Origin: an uncultured Rhodopila sp.
GTDB lineage: Bacteria > Pseudomonadota > Alphaproteobacteria > Acetobacterales > Acetobacteraceae
Direction: 5' to 3'
DNA: 64,000 nt
Assembly (NCBI RefSeq): GCF_903944925.1
Contig: NZ_CAJATU010000072.1
Location: 214,833-278,832, forward strand
Within the stretch, counting starts at the first letter, position 1. Each line of letters begins with the position of its first letter. Made by a program: the position numbers and the translations under genes. Positions 23,387-32,745 of this stretch are shown here, piece after piece. The notes under the pieces are model-generated. The model was not told the DNA's origin and did not search any database. It worked only from the letters and a program-made list of their open reading frames with translations.

Positions 23387-24499
23387 ATGTCCGCCAACAA
23401 GAAACTTCTCATCCTGCCCGGTGACGGCATCGGCCCCGAGGTCATGCGCGAGGTCCGCCGCGTCATCGACTGGATGGATCGCCGCCGCACCGTGACCTTC
23501 GACATCTCCGAGGATCATGTCGGCGGCTCCGCCATCGACACGTACGGCGAACCCATTACCGATTCGACGATGGAGAAGGCGAAGGAGGCCGACGCCATCC
23601 TGTTCGGCTCCGTCGGCGGCCCGAAATGGGACAAGCTGGGCTTCCAGCTCCGCCCGGAAATCGCCATCCTGCGGCTGCGCAAGGAACTCGACCTGTTCGC
23701 CAACCTCCGTCCGGCGACGGTGTGGGAGCCGCTGGTGGATGCCTCCACCCTGAAGGCCGACGTGGTGCGCGGGCTGGACATCATGATCGTCCGCGAAAGC
23801 ACCGGCGGCATCTATTTCGGCGAACCGCGCGGCGTCGAGACGCTGCCCGACGGGCAGAAGCGCGGCTATGACACCGAGACCTACTCCACCAACGAGATCG
23901 AGCGCGTCGGCCGCGTCGCGTTCGAGCTGGCGCGCAAGCGGCAGAACCGGGTGTGCAGCGTGGAGAAGGCCAACGTCATGCAGTCCGGCCTGTTCTGGCG
24001 TCAGACCATCACCGCGCTGCGCGAACGCGAATTCCCCGATGTCGAGCTCAGCCACATGTACGCCGACAACTGCGCCATGCAGTTGGTGCGCAATCCGCGG
24101 CAGTTCGATGTGATCGTCACCTCGAACCTGTTCGGCGATTTGCTGTCGGACCTGGCCTCGATGCTGACCGGCAGCCTGGGGATGCTGCCGTCCGCGACGC
24201 TGGGGGCGGTGCAGCCCTCCGGCAAGCGCTATGCACTGTACGAGCCGATCCATGGCAGCGCGCCGGATATTGCGGGGAAGGGGATCGCCAACCCGCTCGG
24301 CCAGTTGCTGAGCTTCGCCATGCTGCTGCGCTACTCGTTCGGCATGGACGAGGACGCGAAACTGATCGAGGACGCCTGCGTCAATGTGCTGAAGAACGGG
24401 CTGCGGACCGCGGACATCATGGCGGCGGGCAGCGCACGTGTCGGCACCGGGGTCATGGGTGAGTCGATCCTGCGGGAGCTGGACAAGCTGTCGGCTTAA
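23387..24499 (+). CDS. leuB: LeuB, 3-isopropylmalate dehydrogenase
   Basis: A 370-residue NAD-dependent beta-decarboxylating dehydrogenase, the step after LeuCD in leucine synthesis. N-terminal LLILPGDGIGPEV, VRESTGGIYFGEPRG, the Mg-binding DNCAMQLVRNP and EPIHGSAPDIAGKGIANP motifs are all present and length is normal. It is probably co-transcribed with leuD. A GGCGGGG/CCCCGCC hairpin at 24563-24587 lies downstream, without a T-run. Confidence 0.98.
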   Translation: MSANKKLLILPGDGIGPEVMREVRRVIDWMDRRRTVTFDISEDHVGGSAIDTYGEPITDSTMEKAKEADAILFGSVGGPKWDKLGFQLRPEIAILRLRKELDLFANLRPATVWEPLVDASTLKADVVRGLDIMIVRESTGGIYFGEPRGVETLPDGQKRGYDTETYSTNEIERVGRVAFELARKRQNRVCSVEKANVMQSGLFWRQTITALREREFPDVELSHMYADNCAMQLVRNPRQFDVIVTSNLFGDLLSDLASMLTGSLGMLPSATLGAVQPSGKRYALYEPIHGSAPDIAGKGIANPLGQLLSFAMLLRYSFGMDEDAKLIEDACVNVLKNGLRTADIMAAGSARVGTGVMGESILRELDKLSA

Positions 24500-24553
24500 G
24501 TCATTGTTCTGGTTGTATTTATCAGCTTTGTGCGGTTTCTGTCCAGGAAGGGG

Positions 24554-24582
24554 TTGATACCGGGCGGGGGTTCGGCTACACC
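24554..24582 (+). promoter_or_regulatory. Candidate promoter for tRNA-Arg
   Basis: TTGATA (24554-24559), a 17-base spacer, then TACACC (24577-24582), 14 bases before the first tRNA base. It overlaps the GC-rich hairpin after leuB, so I favour promoter over terminator. Confidence 0.4.
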
Positions 24583-24596
24583 CCGCCTCCCACGCG

Positions 24597-24673
24597 GCGC
24601 CCGTAGCTCAATTGGATAGAGCACCAGACTACGAATCTGGGGGTTGGAAGTTCGAGTCTTTCCGGGCGCGCCA
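24597..24673 (+). tRNA. tRNA-Arg (anticodon ACG)
   Basis: A 77-base cloverleaf. The acceptor strands GCGCCCG (24597-24603) and CGGGCGC (24663-24669) pair perfectly, the D-arm region is TAGCTCAATTGGATAGAGCA, the anticodon loop is CTACGAA, and the T-loop is GTTCGAGTC. CCA is encoded at 24671-24673. The ACG anticodon is normally modified to inosine and reads CGU/CGC/CGA. Confidence 0.97.
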
Positions 24674-24749
24674 TTTTCCCGCTGAAAATCAACGGCCGAT
24701 CGGCCTGAACCGCATGTGGCGCCGACGAACCTTACGGTAGGAGGAACCG

Positions 24750-25181
24750 ACGCCGGATCTGTACGAAACCGACTTCTACGCCTGGACGCTGGAGCAGGCG
24801 GATTTGCTGCGTGCGGGCAAGCTGCCGGCCGCCGACGTTGCGCACATCGCCGAGGAAATCGAGAGCTTGGGACGCAGCGAGCGCAACCAGTTGACCAACC
24901 GGTTGGCGGAGCTGCTGGCGCATCTGCTCAAGTGGCAGTTTCAGCCCGGGCTGCGCGGCAATAGCTGGCGCCTGACCATCCGGGAGCAGCGGCGCCGCGC
25001 CGCCCGCCTGCTGGCCCAGAACCCGAGCCTCGGCGCCGTTCTCGATGCCATTCTCGCGGATGCCTACGGCGACGCGCTGCTGATCGCCGAACGGGAAACC
25101 GGGTTGCCCGAGAGCACGTTTCCCGCTGCCTGCCCCTGGACGTTCGACGAAGCGATGCAGGACGAATTGCAGGCGGAGTGA
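24750..25181 (+). CDS. DUF29 family protein with apparent ACG start codon
   Basis: A DUF29 protein of 143 residues if read from codon ACG at 24750-24752. The following residues PDLYETDFYAW align with the N-terminus of DUF29 proteins, exactly where ATG is expected. AGGAGG (24739-24744) lies five bases upstream and an in-frame TAG (24738-24740) blocks any earlier start. The first standard start is TTG at 24804, which would delete the conserved LYExDFYAW motif. So either ACG is used inefficiently or the start codon was mutated. Family motifs AEEIESLGRSERNQL and CPWTFDEAM are intact. Its paralogue is at 22010-22444. Confidence 0.75.
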   Translation, partial: TPDLYETDFYAWTLEQADLLRAGKLPAADVAHIAEEIESLGRSERNQLTNRLAELLAHLLKWQFQPGLRGNSWRLTIREQRRRAARLLAQNPSLGAVLDAILADAYGDALLIAERETGLPESTFPAACPWTFDEAMQDELQAE

Positions 25182-25477
25182 AAGCTCCGGCGGCCCGGCA
25201 AGCTGCCCGCGCCGGCGCCAGGGGCGGCGCAGGCCGCCGAAACGGTCATCACGGCGGATATCGCCTTATGCACGGAGGCGACGTCAATCCTGTTCAACGG
25301 TGACGACAAGAACAACGGCCTGCGACGGTGTTTTGATCGTTATGGCCACAATATAAGGAGTGAAGGTTGCGCCTACCGGGCATCATCGCCCTGCCGGCAC
25401 GCTGTTTCCCCGGGGCGTCACGCCGACTGGATCTCGCCGCACTGTGACCTTGCTGCGACGCGGACAATCATCATAGG
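25182..25477. other. Intergenic region with GC-rich inverted repeat
   Basis: A 296-base gap. CGGCGGCC (25188-25195) and GGCCGCCG (25232-25239) flank further self-complementary GC-rich sequence and may end the DUF29 transcript. Otherwise I see nothing. Confidence 0.4.
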
Positions 25478-26548
25478 GTGCGTTTCCAAATCCATCGTTT
25501 CTCCCGGGTCTGTGCCGTGCTGTCTCCACCATCCGGCCAATCCCGGAATGCCGGCCTCGATGGACTGCGGGGGTTGGCAGCACTGTCGGTTGCGCTCGGC
25601 CATTGCTTCGGCCAGGTCACCGGCCTGGCGCTGTGGGCCACAAGCCTGCGCGACTTCCCGTCCATGCCGGCCGCCGACGTTGCCATGCGCGTGCTATCGG
25701 CGCTGTTTCCCGCCGATGCCGCCGTCATGGTGTTCTTCGTCCTCAGCGGCCATGTGCTGTGGGAATCCTTCCGCCGCAAGCAGCTCCGGTTCTTCGCCGA
25801 TTTGCCGGACTATGCATGCGCCCGGGTATACCGGCTGTTTCCGCTCGTCATCGTCAGCGCGATCCCGCTGGGGCTGCTGATCAATGCGCCGGCCGCCGAT
25901 TTGGTCAGGAACATGCTGCTGCTCAGCACCAACCTCAATCTGGTCCTGTGGTCGCTCCAGGTGGAGGTCGTGGCCAGTCTGACGCTGTTCGGGCTATGGG
26001 GACTGATTGGCGGCAAGCGATGGATGCTGCTGCCCGCTGTCGTGCTTGCATTCGGACTCACGCCGTTCTTTCGCGGTGAGGGCGCCGTCGTGTTCTTTCC
26101 GGCTTTCGTGCTCGGCGCATCGATATCCTCCGTTCCACCCCGCGTCTGGCGTCTGTCTTGGCTGCTCGCCGGTGGAACAGCGGTGCTGGTTTTCACCAAC
26201 ATCGCCCTGGGCCATGGCGGGATAACCCGTTGCTTCGAAATGTTGGGCGCGACGGTGCTTGTCGGCGCGGTGGCCAGTGGCCGGCTGCGCTTCCTGCATA
26301 GCCGCCCGGCCAGGTTTCTCGGATCGATCAGCTACCCGTTCTACCTCACCCATGTCGTAGGCCTGATCGTCGCGGACCCCTATCTGCACATGCTGGCCGG
26401 GCTGCCGGCGCTGGTGATGGTCGCGGCGCGCGCGGTGCTGTCGATCGCCCTGACCATTCCGCTGGCCTGGTTCCTGCACATCTTCGTGGAGGACCCCGTG
26501 CTGCGCGCGCGGCCTCGATTTGTGCCGGGCGTCCGAACCAGCCGCTGA
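25478..26548 (+). CDS. Acyltransferase 3 family membrane protein (OafA/YrhL-like)
   Basis: A 356-residue integral membrane O-acyltransferase with about ten hydrophobic helices. The family signature GLDGLRGLAALSVALGH is at about residues 26-42, with the predicted active-site His in the VALGH turn. FFVLSGHVLW and the late SYPFYLTH motif follow. Such proteins acetylate or succinylate sugars of LPS, exopolysaccharide or antibiotics; the substrate here is unknown. The start is a GTG. There is no neighbouring polysaccharide gene to suggest a target. Confidence 0.85.
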   Translation: MRFQIHRFSRVCAVLSPPSGQSRNAGLDGLRGLAALSVALGHCFGQVTGLALWATSLRDFPSMPAADVAMRVLSALFPADAAVMVFFVLSGHVLWESFRRKQLRFFADLPDYACARVYRLFPLVIVSAIPLGLLINAPAADLVRNMLLLSTNLNLVLWSLQVEVVASLTLFGLWGLIGGKRWMLLPAVVLAFGLTPFFRGEGAVVFFPAFVLGASISSVPPRVWRLSWLLAGGTAVLVFTNIALGHGGITRCFEMLGATVLVGAVASGRLRFLHSRPARFLGSISYPFYLTHVVGLIVADPYLHMLAGLPALVMVAARAVLSIALTIPLAWFLHIFVEDPVLRARPRFVPGVRTSR

Positions 26549-26667
26549 CATCCGCGCGCCCCTCGGCCGCGTCGCGCCAGGCGATGATCGCGCGATTGGT
26601 GCTTGCATTACGCTGCTGCAAGGTCGCTAGGTTGGCGGCCGGAACCTCCGGCAGCGGAGTCACGACC

Positions 26668-26808
26668 ATGGGCAAAGGCGACAAACAGCACGGCAATCGC
26701 GAAGCCAAGAAACCGAAGGCGGACAAGAAGGTCGCGCCACCTGCCTCGACATTCCTCAAGCCGCAGCCCGACGCCCGCAAGCCGGGCGCCAAGCCGTCAG
26801 CTAAATAG
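26668..26808 (+). CDS. Small Lys-rich conserved protein
   Basis: A 46-residue basic peptide beginning MGKGDKQHGNREAKKPK and ending in a Pro/Lys-rich tail. Short proteins with this N-terminus are widespread as uncharacterised proteins in alpha- and betaproteobacteria. GGAG lies upstream of the ATG. Probably cytoplasmic and disordered; nucleic-acid binding is only a guess from the charge. Confidence 0.65.
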   Translation: MGKGDKQHGNREAKKPKADKKVAPPASTFLKPQPDARKPGAKPSAK

Positions 26809-26940
26809 GACCCCTCCGGGCGGCGGTGCCTTGCGCCGGGGCCGAGCCGTTGCCGTGGTGCCCAACCCCGCGTAAAACGCTGCATCCGGCGGGATTCCGC
26901 CGCCGGTGCAAGAAGCGGGTCGCACCGCGCGGGGGGATGC

Positions 26941-28362
26941 ATGTCCACGGTAGCCGCCACGAACCTACGCGATGACGATCGGGATACCGCGGCCGCGATC
27001 CTCGCCCGCCTCGATCGCTTGCCCGCCACCCGGCATGTCTGGCGGATGGTCACGCTGCTCTCGCTGGGCGGCATGTTCGAGTTCTACGACCTGTTCCTCA
27101 CCGGCTACATCGCCCCCGGCCTGGTCAAGGCCGGCCTGCTGACCGGGGTTTCCCTGGGCATGTTTTCCGGCCCGGCGCTGTTCGTCGCCTCCACCTTCTT
27201 CGGCCTCTTCATCGGCACCCTCGTGTTCGGCTTCGTCGCCGACAAGTACGGGCGGCGGGTGATCTTCACGTACTCCATGCTGGCGTACTGCGCGGCTACG
27301 CTGGTGATGGCGTTCCAGACCTCCGGCACCGGCGTCTGCCTGTGGCGGCTGATCGCCGGCATCGGCATCGGAGTCGAACTCGTTACCATCGACACCTACA
27401 TCGCCGAACTGGTGCCGAAGCACATGCGCGGGCGGGCCTTCGCCTTCAACCAGTGCGTCCAGTTCGCCGTCGTGCCCGTCGTTGCTTTGCTGGCATATAT
27501 CCTGGTGCCGAAATCGCCGATGGGCTGGGATGGCTGGCGCTGGGTCGTCGCTATCGGCGCGCTGGGCGCGCTGGCGGTGTGGTTCCTGCGGCGCGCGATC
27601 CCTGAAAGTCCGCGCTGGCTGATCACCCATGGCCGCCTGATCGAGGCCGAGGGGATCACCGCAAGGATCGAGGCCAAGGTGCGGCAGGATCTGCGCGGCA
27701 AAAGCCTGCCGCGACCCGACACCCATGCCGTGGACGATCTGTCGGCCCGCGGATCCTTTGCGGAAATCTGGCAGCCGCCCTATCGCTCCCGCACCATCAT
27801 GCTGATGGTGTTCCAGTTCTTCCAGACCTTCGGCTTTTATGGTTTCGCCGCCTGGGTCCCGACCATCATCGCCCAGCAGGTCGGCATCAACCTGAAGGAA
27901 AGCCTGCAATACGCCTTCATCATCGCCGTCGCCAATCCGTTCGGTCCGCTGCTGGCCATGAGCTTCGCCGACAAGTTCGAGCGGAAATGGCAGTTGGTCG
28001 GCGCCGCAATCTGCATTGGCGTGTTCGGGATGCTGTTCTCCCAGCAATCGACGATGCCGCTGCTGATCCTGTTCGGCGTGCTGATCACGCTGTCGAACAA
28101 CATACTGTCGTACTCATTCCACAGCTACCAGTCGGAACTGTTCCCGACACGGGTGCGCGCCCGCGCCATCGGCTTCACCTATGCCTTCAGCCGGATCAGC
28201 ACGGTTTTCGCCAGCTTCATCATCGGTTTTTTCTTCGCGCATTTCAACGGCACGGTCGGCGTGTTCGGCCTGATCGCCTTCGCCATGTTGATGGTTGTGC
28301 TGTCGATCGGGATTTTCGGGCCGCGAACGCGGAACCTGGAGCTGGAGAAGATTTCTCATTGA
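26941..28362 (+). CDS. MFS transporter, metabolite:H+ symporter type
   Basis: A 473-residue major facilitator with 12 predicted helices of the sugar/metabolite porter group. The signature loop GFVADKYGRRVIF lies between helices 2 and 3 (about residues 97-109), PESPRWL ends helix 6 (about 221-227), and ELFPTRVRARAIG precedes helix 11. The FEFYDLFLTGYIAPGL start of helix 1 is typical of the aromatic-acid/niacin/dicarboxylate subgroup. The substrate cannot be read from sequence. No catabolic genes sit next to it. Confidence 0.88.
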   Translation: MSTVAATNLRDDDRDTAAAILARLDRLPATRHVWRMVTLLSLGGMFEFYDLFLTGYIAPGLVKAGLLTGVSLGMFSGPALFVASTFFGLFIGTLVFGFVADKYGRRVIFTYSMLAYCAATLVMAFQTSGTGVCLWRLIAGIGIGVELVTIDTYIAELVPKHMRGRAFAFNQCVQFAVVPVVALLAYILVPKSPMGWDGWRWVVAIGALGALAVWFLRRAIPESPRWLITHGRLIEAEGITARIEAKVRQDLRGKSLPRPDTHAVDDLSARGSFAEIWQPPYRSRTIMLMVFQFFQTFGFYGFAAWVPTIIAQQVGINLKESLQYAFIIAVANPFGPLLAMSFADKFERKWQLVGAAICIGVFGMLFSQQSTMPLLILFGVLITLSNNILSYSFHSYQSELFPTRVRARAIGFTYAFSRISTVFASFIIGFFFAHFNGTVGVFGLIAFAMLMVVLSIGIFGPRTRNLELEKISH

Positions 28363-28447
28363 AAATGGTTGCCGTCGGTAACCAGCGGCTATGCGGGGAT
28401 CGGTTGAACATGTGCTAATTTGCCGGCGCGCGCCGTGGAGCAGCCTG

Positions 28448-31400
28448 ATGAACCAAGATGCCCGCCCCGCGGGATCGGACGGCCCGTCGGCCGGATTTGC
28501 CAAATCCCGGATCGTGATGCTTGCCGGCCTGGGCCTTGCCGCCTTCACCCTCGCCGGTGCGGCATTGATGGTGCTGCAAACCCGTCAGTCGGAGATCGAG
28601 ACGTGGAAGGGCAACGTTTCTGCGCTCTCCACAACCTTGGCGGAACATACCGAGCAGGCCGTTCGGGCAGCCGATCTGGTGCTGCAAAGCATTGTGATGC
28701 AGGTCGAAAAGGCTGGCGTCGAAAACGACGGGGACCTGCGCCGGCAGATGATCTCCCGGGCGGTGTTCGATGCTTTGCGCGACCGGATCGCCGGCGTGCC
28801 GCAAATCGACGCCACCAGCATTGTCGCGTCCAACGGTGATATCATCAATTTCAGCCGATCCTGGCCGGTGCCCGTCCCGCCGGTCAACGTGGCCGATCGC
28901 GACTATTACAGGGAGTTGCATAGCCAGCCGTTCGATGGCGTATTCCTGAGCATGCCGGTCCGGAACCGCGGCTCCGGCGAGTGGACCTTTTTCCTGGCGC
29001 GTCAGATACGAAATAGTAACGGACAGCCTATCGGCATTGTCATAGTCAGTATCTCCAGCGCGTTCTTCCAGGACTTCTTCAAAGCGATCAATATGTCGGA
29101 AAAGACGACGATTTCGTTGTTTCGCAGCGATGGCATCCTGCTCGCCCGCGAGCCCTCGGGATCGGAGAGTCTCGGTGATTCATTCGCTAATCGCAGCATG
29201 TTTCATGATATCCTCGCCCGGGGACCGGCGTCCGGCGCCATCCTCACCGCGGGGCGTCCGCTGCCGGATGGCGGCCATGGGCCGGCGCGCATCGTCGCGC
29301 CGCGCCGCCTGCACGGCTATCCGCTGATCAGCAACATCACGATCACCGAGGATACCTTCCTGGCCAATTGGCGCAGGAGTTCGCGGTTCTTTGCGGCGCT
29401 GACCTTCGGTCTCGTCTCCACCCTGCTCACCTTGACATTTCTGTGGACGCGGCTGTTGCGGCGGCAGAACCGGACGCTGAACGCTTTGACCCGTGCCCGC
29501 GGTTTCGCCGAGCGCGAAGCCGCGGAAAACGCCAAGCTGCTCGATCATCTGCGGGGGAGCGAGGCCCGGCTGACCGTAAAGTCCAGGGTGCTGGAGATCA
29601 CCCTGGAGCACATGGACCAGGGCCTGATCATGGTCACCCCCGACAGGCTGGTACCGGTATGCAACAAGCGCGCCGTCGAACTGCTGGACCTGCCGACGGA
29701 CGTCATGGCGGGCGGCTACCACTTCGACGACATCCTGGCGCATCAGTTGCGGTCCAACGAGTTCGTCAAGAACAGCCCGGCCTTTGTGGAGACCGTCCGC
29801 AAGGGCGGCATCGAGCACCGGCCGGACGTCTATGAGCGCGAGCGGCCGGACGGCAGCGTGATCGAAGTGCGCAGCATTCCGCTCGCCGGCGGCGGCGTGG
29901 TGCGCACCTATACCGACGTCACCGAGCGGCATCTCAGCGCAAGACTGCTGCTCGCCGCGAAGGAACAGGCGGAGGCGGCGAATCAGGCCAAATCCGAATT
30001 CCTCGCCAACATGAGCCACGAAATCCGCACGCCGATGAACGGGATCATCGGCATGAACGGCTTGCTGCTGGAAACCGAGTTGAATGAGCAGCAGCGCAAA
30101 TATGCCGCCATGGCCTACGACAGCGCCGAGGCGCTGCTGGCCGTGATCAACGACATCCTCGATATCTCCAAGCTCGGCGCCGGCAAGATGGAATTGGAGG
30201 CGCTGGACTTCGACCTGGCCGATGTGGTCGGGCAGGCGGCTGGCCTCATGAGCGCACGCGCGGCGGAGAAGGGTATAGCGCTGACCACCTTCATCGATCC
30301 CGCGCTTCCGGTGCTGGTGAACGGCGATGCGACGCGTCTGCGGCAGGTGCTGCTCAATCTCGTCAGCAACGCGGTCAAGTTCACCTGCAAGGGGAGCGTA
30401 ACGACCCGGGTGACGGCTGCTGCGGCGGGGGACGCGCCGGCCGAACCGAACGAGGAGCATGTCCGTTTTGAAGTCACCGACACCGGGACCGGCATCCCCC
30501 GGGACGTGTTGGATCGCCTGTTTACCAAGTTCACCCAGGCCGACAGTTCCGTGACCCGCCGCTACGGCGGCACCGGCCTCGGCCTGGCGATCTGCCGCCA
30601 GCTTGTCGAGTTGATGGGCGGCCGTATCGGTGTGTCGAGCGCGGCCGGTGCGGGGTCCAGCTTCTGGTTCGAAGTGCCGTTCGCCAGGGCGGCGGGTTCG
30701 GCCGGGGTCCGGGCGGCGCCGCGGCCTCCGGCGCAACTGACCGGACAGCGGGCGCTGATTGTCGATGATACCCCGATCAACGTGGAAATCCTGGTCCGCC
30801 ATCTCGGCGCGCTGGGCATGGAGGTGGGATCGGCGCCGGACGGCTTCCAGGCGTTGCGCGCGATCGAGCGGGCCACTGCCGATGGCGCGCCCTATGCGGT
30901 GGTGTTTCTGGACCAGATCATGCCGGGCATCGACGGGCCGGCGCTGGCCGGGCGGATACGGGCATTGGCGGGCGTGACCCCGGCGATCGTCCTGGTGACG
31001 TCCGCCGCCATGGCGCCACTGAAGCTGTCCGGGCCGGTATTGTTCGATGCGGTGCTGGAAAAGCCGATCCGGCGGCGGGATCTCGTGGTGTGCCTCGCGC
31101 GGGTGCTTCCCGGGGCGGACGGCCCGGGGGCGCCGGAGCCGCCGCGCACTGCCAGCGTTCGCCCGGCGGCCCGGCGGCCGCTGCGCGTGTTGGTGGCGGA
31201 AGACAACCTCATTAATCAGCGCGTCGTGTTGGCGATGCTCACCCATGCAGGACATTCCGTGCAGATTGCCGGCAACGGGGTCGAGGCCGTCGCGGCGATC
31301 CGGGAAGGGACCTTCGATGCGGTGCTGATGGATATGCAGATGCCGTTGCTGGACGGCATAGGCGCAACCCGCGAGATCCGGGATTTGCCGCCGCCGAAGG

Positions 31401-31615
31401 GTTCGGTGCCGATCATTGCGCTGACGGCCGATGCGATGACCGGGGCGCGGGAATACTATGTCGCAGCCGGGATGGATGACTACCTGTCCAAGCCGATTGC
31501 GTCGGCGATGCTGGTGGAGATGTTGGAGAGGCTGGTGCGGGGGCGGGAGTTGCGAGAGCAGGGTCTTGCGGAGCGTCGGGAACCGGCGAGCCCCGCGACG
31601 TCATGGTCCGCGTAG
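28448..31615 (+). CDS. Hybrid sensor histidine kinase (Cache-PAS-HisKA-HATPase-REC-REC)
   Basis: A 1055-residue membrane sensor kinase. TM1 is at about 20-42, an extracytoplasmic dCache-like domain at about 45-275 and TM2 at about 290-310. A PAS region follows (about 360-490), then HisKA with His524 ([11 protein letters not shown]) and HATPase_c (DTGTGIP near 678; GGTGLGLAI). The first receiver domain starts near 769 with Asp822 (FLDQIMPG). The second starts near 913 with Asp962 (LMDMQMP). The ATG at 28448 has GGAG upstream; the frame is open 19 codons further. No separate response regulator is adjacent. It converges on cbbR; a role in carbon or redox control is only suggested by position. 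Confidence 0.92.
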   Translation: MNQDARPAGSDGPSAGFAKSRIVMLAGLGLAAFTLAGAALMVLQTRQSEIETWKGNVSALSTTLAEHTEQAVRAADLVLQSIVMQVEKAGVENDGDLRRQMISRAVFDALRDRIAGVPQIDATSIVASNGDIINFSRSWPVPVPPVNVADRDYYRELHSQPFDGVFLSMPVRNRGSGEWTFFLARQIRNSNGQPIGIVIVSISSAFFQDFFKAINMSEKTTISLFRSDGILLAREPSGSESLGDSFANRSMFHDILARGPASGAILTAGRPLPDGGHGPARIVAPRRLHGYPLISNITITEDTFLANWRRSSRFFAALTFGLVSTLLTLTFLWTRLLRRQNRTLNALTRARGFAEREAAENAKLLDHLRGSEARLTVKSRVLEITLEHMDQGLIMVTPDRLVPVCNKRAVELLDLPTDVMAGGYHFDDILAHQLRSNEFVKNSPAFVETVRKGGIEHRPDVYERERPDGSVIEVRSIPLAGGGVVRTYTDVTERHLSARLLLAAKEQAEAANQAKSEFLANMSHEIRTPMNGIIGMNGLLLETELNEQQRKYAAMAYDSAEALLAVINDILDISKLGAGKMELEALDFDLADVVGQAAGLMSARAAEKGIALTTFIDPALPVLVNGDATRLRQVLLNLVSNAVKFTCKGSVTTRVTAAAAGDAPAEPNEEHVRFEVTDTGTGIPRDVLDRLFTKFTQADSSVTRRYGGTGLGLAICRQLVELMGGRIGVSSAAGAGSSFWFEVPFARAAGSAGVRAAPRPPAQLTGQRALIVDDTPINVEILVRHLGALGMEVGSAPDGFQALRAIERATADGAPYAVVFLDQIMPGIDGPALAGRIRALAGVTPAIVLVTSAAMAPLKLSGPVLFDAVLEKPIRRRDLVVCLARVLPGADGPGAPEPPRTASVRPAARRPLRVLVAEDNLINQRVVLAMLTHAGHSVQIAGNGVEAVAAIREGTFDAVLMDMQMPLLDGIGATREIRDLPPPKGSVPIIALTADAMTGAREYYVAAGMDDYLSKPIASAMLVEMLERLVRGRELREQGLAERREPASPATSWSA

Positions 31616-31664
31616 GCGGACCATCCACGCCTTGCGGTATCGGCCGCTGCACAGGCGTGGATGG
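31603..31664. repeat. REP-like double hairpin at the kinase/cbbR junction
   Basis: ATGGTCCGC (31603-31611) and GCGGACCAT (31616-31624) form a 9-bp stem with a 4-base loop. CCATCCACGCCT (31621-31632) and AGGCGTGGATGG (31653-31664) form a 12-bp stem. They share bases, so the two stems are alternatives. The sequence overlaps the kinase stop codon and lies between convergent genes, a typical place for a bidirectional terminator or REP element. The TCATGG...CCATCCACG frame recurs at 37711-37740. Confidence 0.65.
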
Positions 31665-31701
31665 CGGCCCTCCGACGCGATGACAATAACGGCGGGAAGC
31701 C

Positions 31702-32646
31702 TCAGGCCGCGCTCGTCCTCGGCAGAAAATCCGCCCCCGACCAGACCAGATGGTTCCACAGCGCCTGCGCCGCCGGCAACAGCCGCCGCTCACTCCGGCG
31801 CACCACGAACCATTGCCGCATGATCGGCAAACCCTCCACATCCAGCACCGCCAGCCGCCCGTCCGCCACCTCGGCCGCGATTGTATGCGCCGAGAGCAGT
31901 GCGATTCCCATCCCCGCCATCACCGCCTGCTTGATCGTTTCGTTACTGCCGATCTCCATGCGCGGGCCGATGGGCAGGTCAGGCTGCGCGAACAACGCGA
32001 GCAGCAGCGCGCGCGTCCCCGATCCCGGTTCGCGCAGCAGAAACCCCTCGCGTGCAACCTCAGCGAGCGGGATGTGTTTTCGCTGCACCAGACAGTGATC
32101 CGCTGCTGCGATGATGACGTGCGGATGGTCGCCGACAACGGCCCGCTCGATCGGGAAATGCTCAGGCGGCCGGCCCATGATCGCGATATCCAGGTCGAAC
32201 CGCTCCAGCGCGGCGATGATTTCCGAGCGGTTGCCGACGACGATGCGCATCTTGACGTTGGGGTAGCTGCGCTGGAACGCCGCCAGTGCGAAGGGGGCGA
32301 AATACTTCGCCGTGCTGATCACGCCGACAGCCACGCGCCCGCCATCCATGCCGCGCAGCGCCTGGATCGCCGTCGCGCAGTCGGACAGCGCCGCCTCCAC
32401 CCGTTCCAGTGCCGCCAGCACCTCGCGGCCCGCGTCCGTCGGCCTCGCGCCGGTGGGGGTGCGCTCGAACAGCGGCACGCCGCCGAGCGCATCTTCGAGC
32501 AAATTCAACTGCTGGGTGACTGCCGGCGGGGTCACCGACAGATGCGCCGCCGCCGCGGACAGGCTTTTGGTGCTGGTTATCGCCCCCAACGCGCGAAGCT
32601 GCCGCAGCGAGGTTCTTTGTGAAAAGTTTACAAGATTTTCTTTCAT
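31702..32646 (-). CDS. cbbR: CbbR, LysR-type regulator of the Calvin-cycle operon
   Basis: A 314-residue LysR family activator. The winged HTH is at residues ~10-70 (LRALGAITSTKSLSAAAAHLSVTPPAVTQQLNLLEDALG) and the substrate-binding domain at ~90-300. Divergent placement from cbbF and similarity to CbbR (the GNRSEIIAALERFDLDIAIMGRPP segment) support the call. CbbR binds the cbb promoter and responds to RuBP, ATP or PEP-like metabolites. I used the ATG at 32644-32646; a TTG four codons upstream is possible. No Shine-Dalgarno sequence is visible, so the message may be nearly leaderless or poorly translated. Confidence 0.92.
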   Translation of the reverse strand: MKENLVNFSQRTSLRQLRALGAITSTKSLSAAAAHLSVTPPAVTQQLNLLEDALGGVPLFERTPTGARPTDAGREVLAALERVEAALSDCATAIQALRGMDGGRVAVGVISTAKYFAPFALAAFQRSYPNVKMRIVVGNRSEIIAALERFDLDIAIMGRPPEHFPIERAVVGDHPHVIIAAADHCLVQRKHIPLAEVAREGFLLREPGSGTRALLLALFAQPDLPIGPRMEIGSNETIKQAVMAGMGIALLSAHTIAAEVADGRLAVLDVEGLPIMRQWFVVRRSERRLLPAAQALWNHLVWSGADFLPRTSAA

Positions 32647-32659
32647 TGACACCAACAAT

Positions 32660-32673
32660 AAAGGAATTTCTTT
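32660..32673. promoter_or_regulatory. Candidate CbbR operator
   Basis: The near-palindrome AAAGGAATTTCTTT (12 of 14 symmetric positions) lies in the AT-rich gap midway between the divergent cbbR and cbbF starts, where a LysR operator is expected. The match to a T-N11-A type site is loose. Confidence 0.3.
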
Positions 32674-32745
32674 TGTTCGGGAACCCGTCTAGGAAGCGTC
32701 CAGAGGCAAGGCAAAAGGTCAATGCCTGCCAGGGGAGACGGAACC

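Noticed and set aside
24563..24587. GGCGGGG/CCCCGCC hairpin after leuB as a rho-independent terminator
   Set aside because: No T-run, and it overlaps a good -35/-10 pair positioned for the tRNA gene.
29180..31255. Long minus-strand open frame (691 codons) opposite the hybrid kinase
   Set aside because: No family-like sequence, high Arg/Gln/His content; shadow of the kinase gene.
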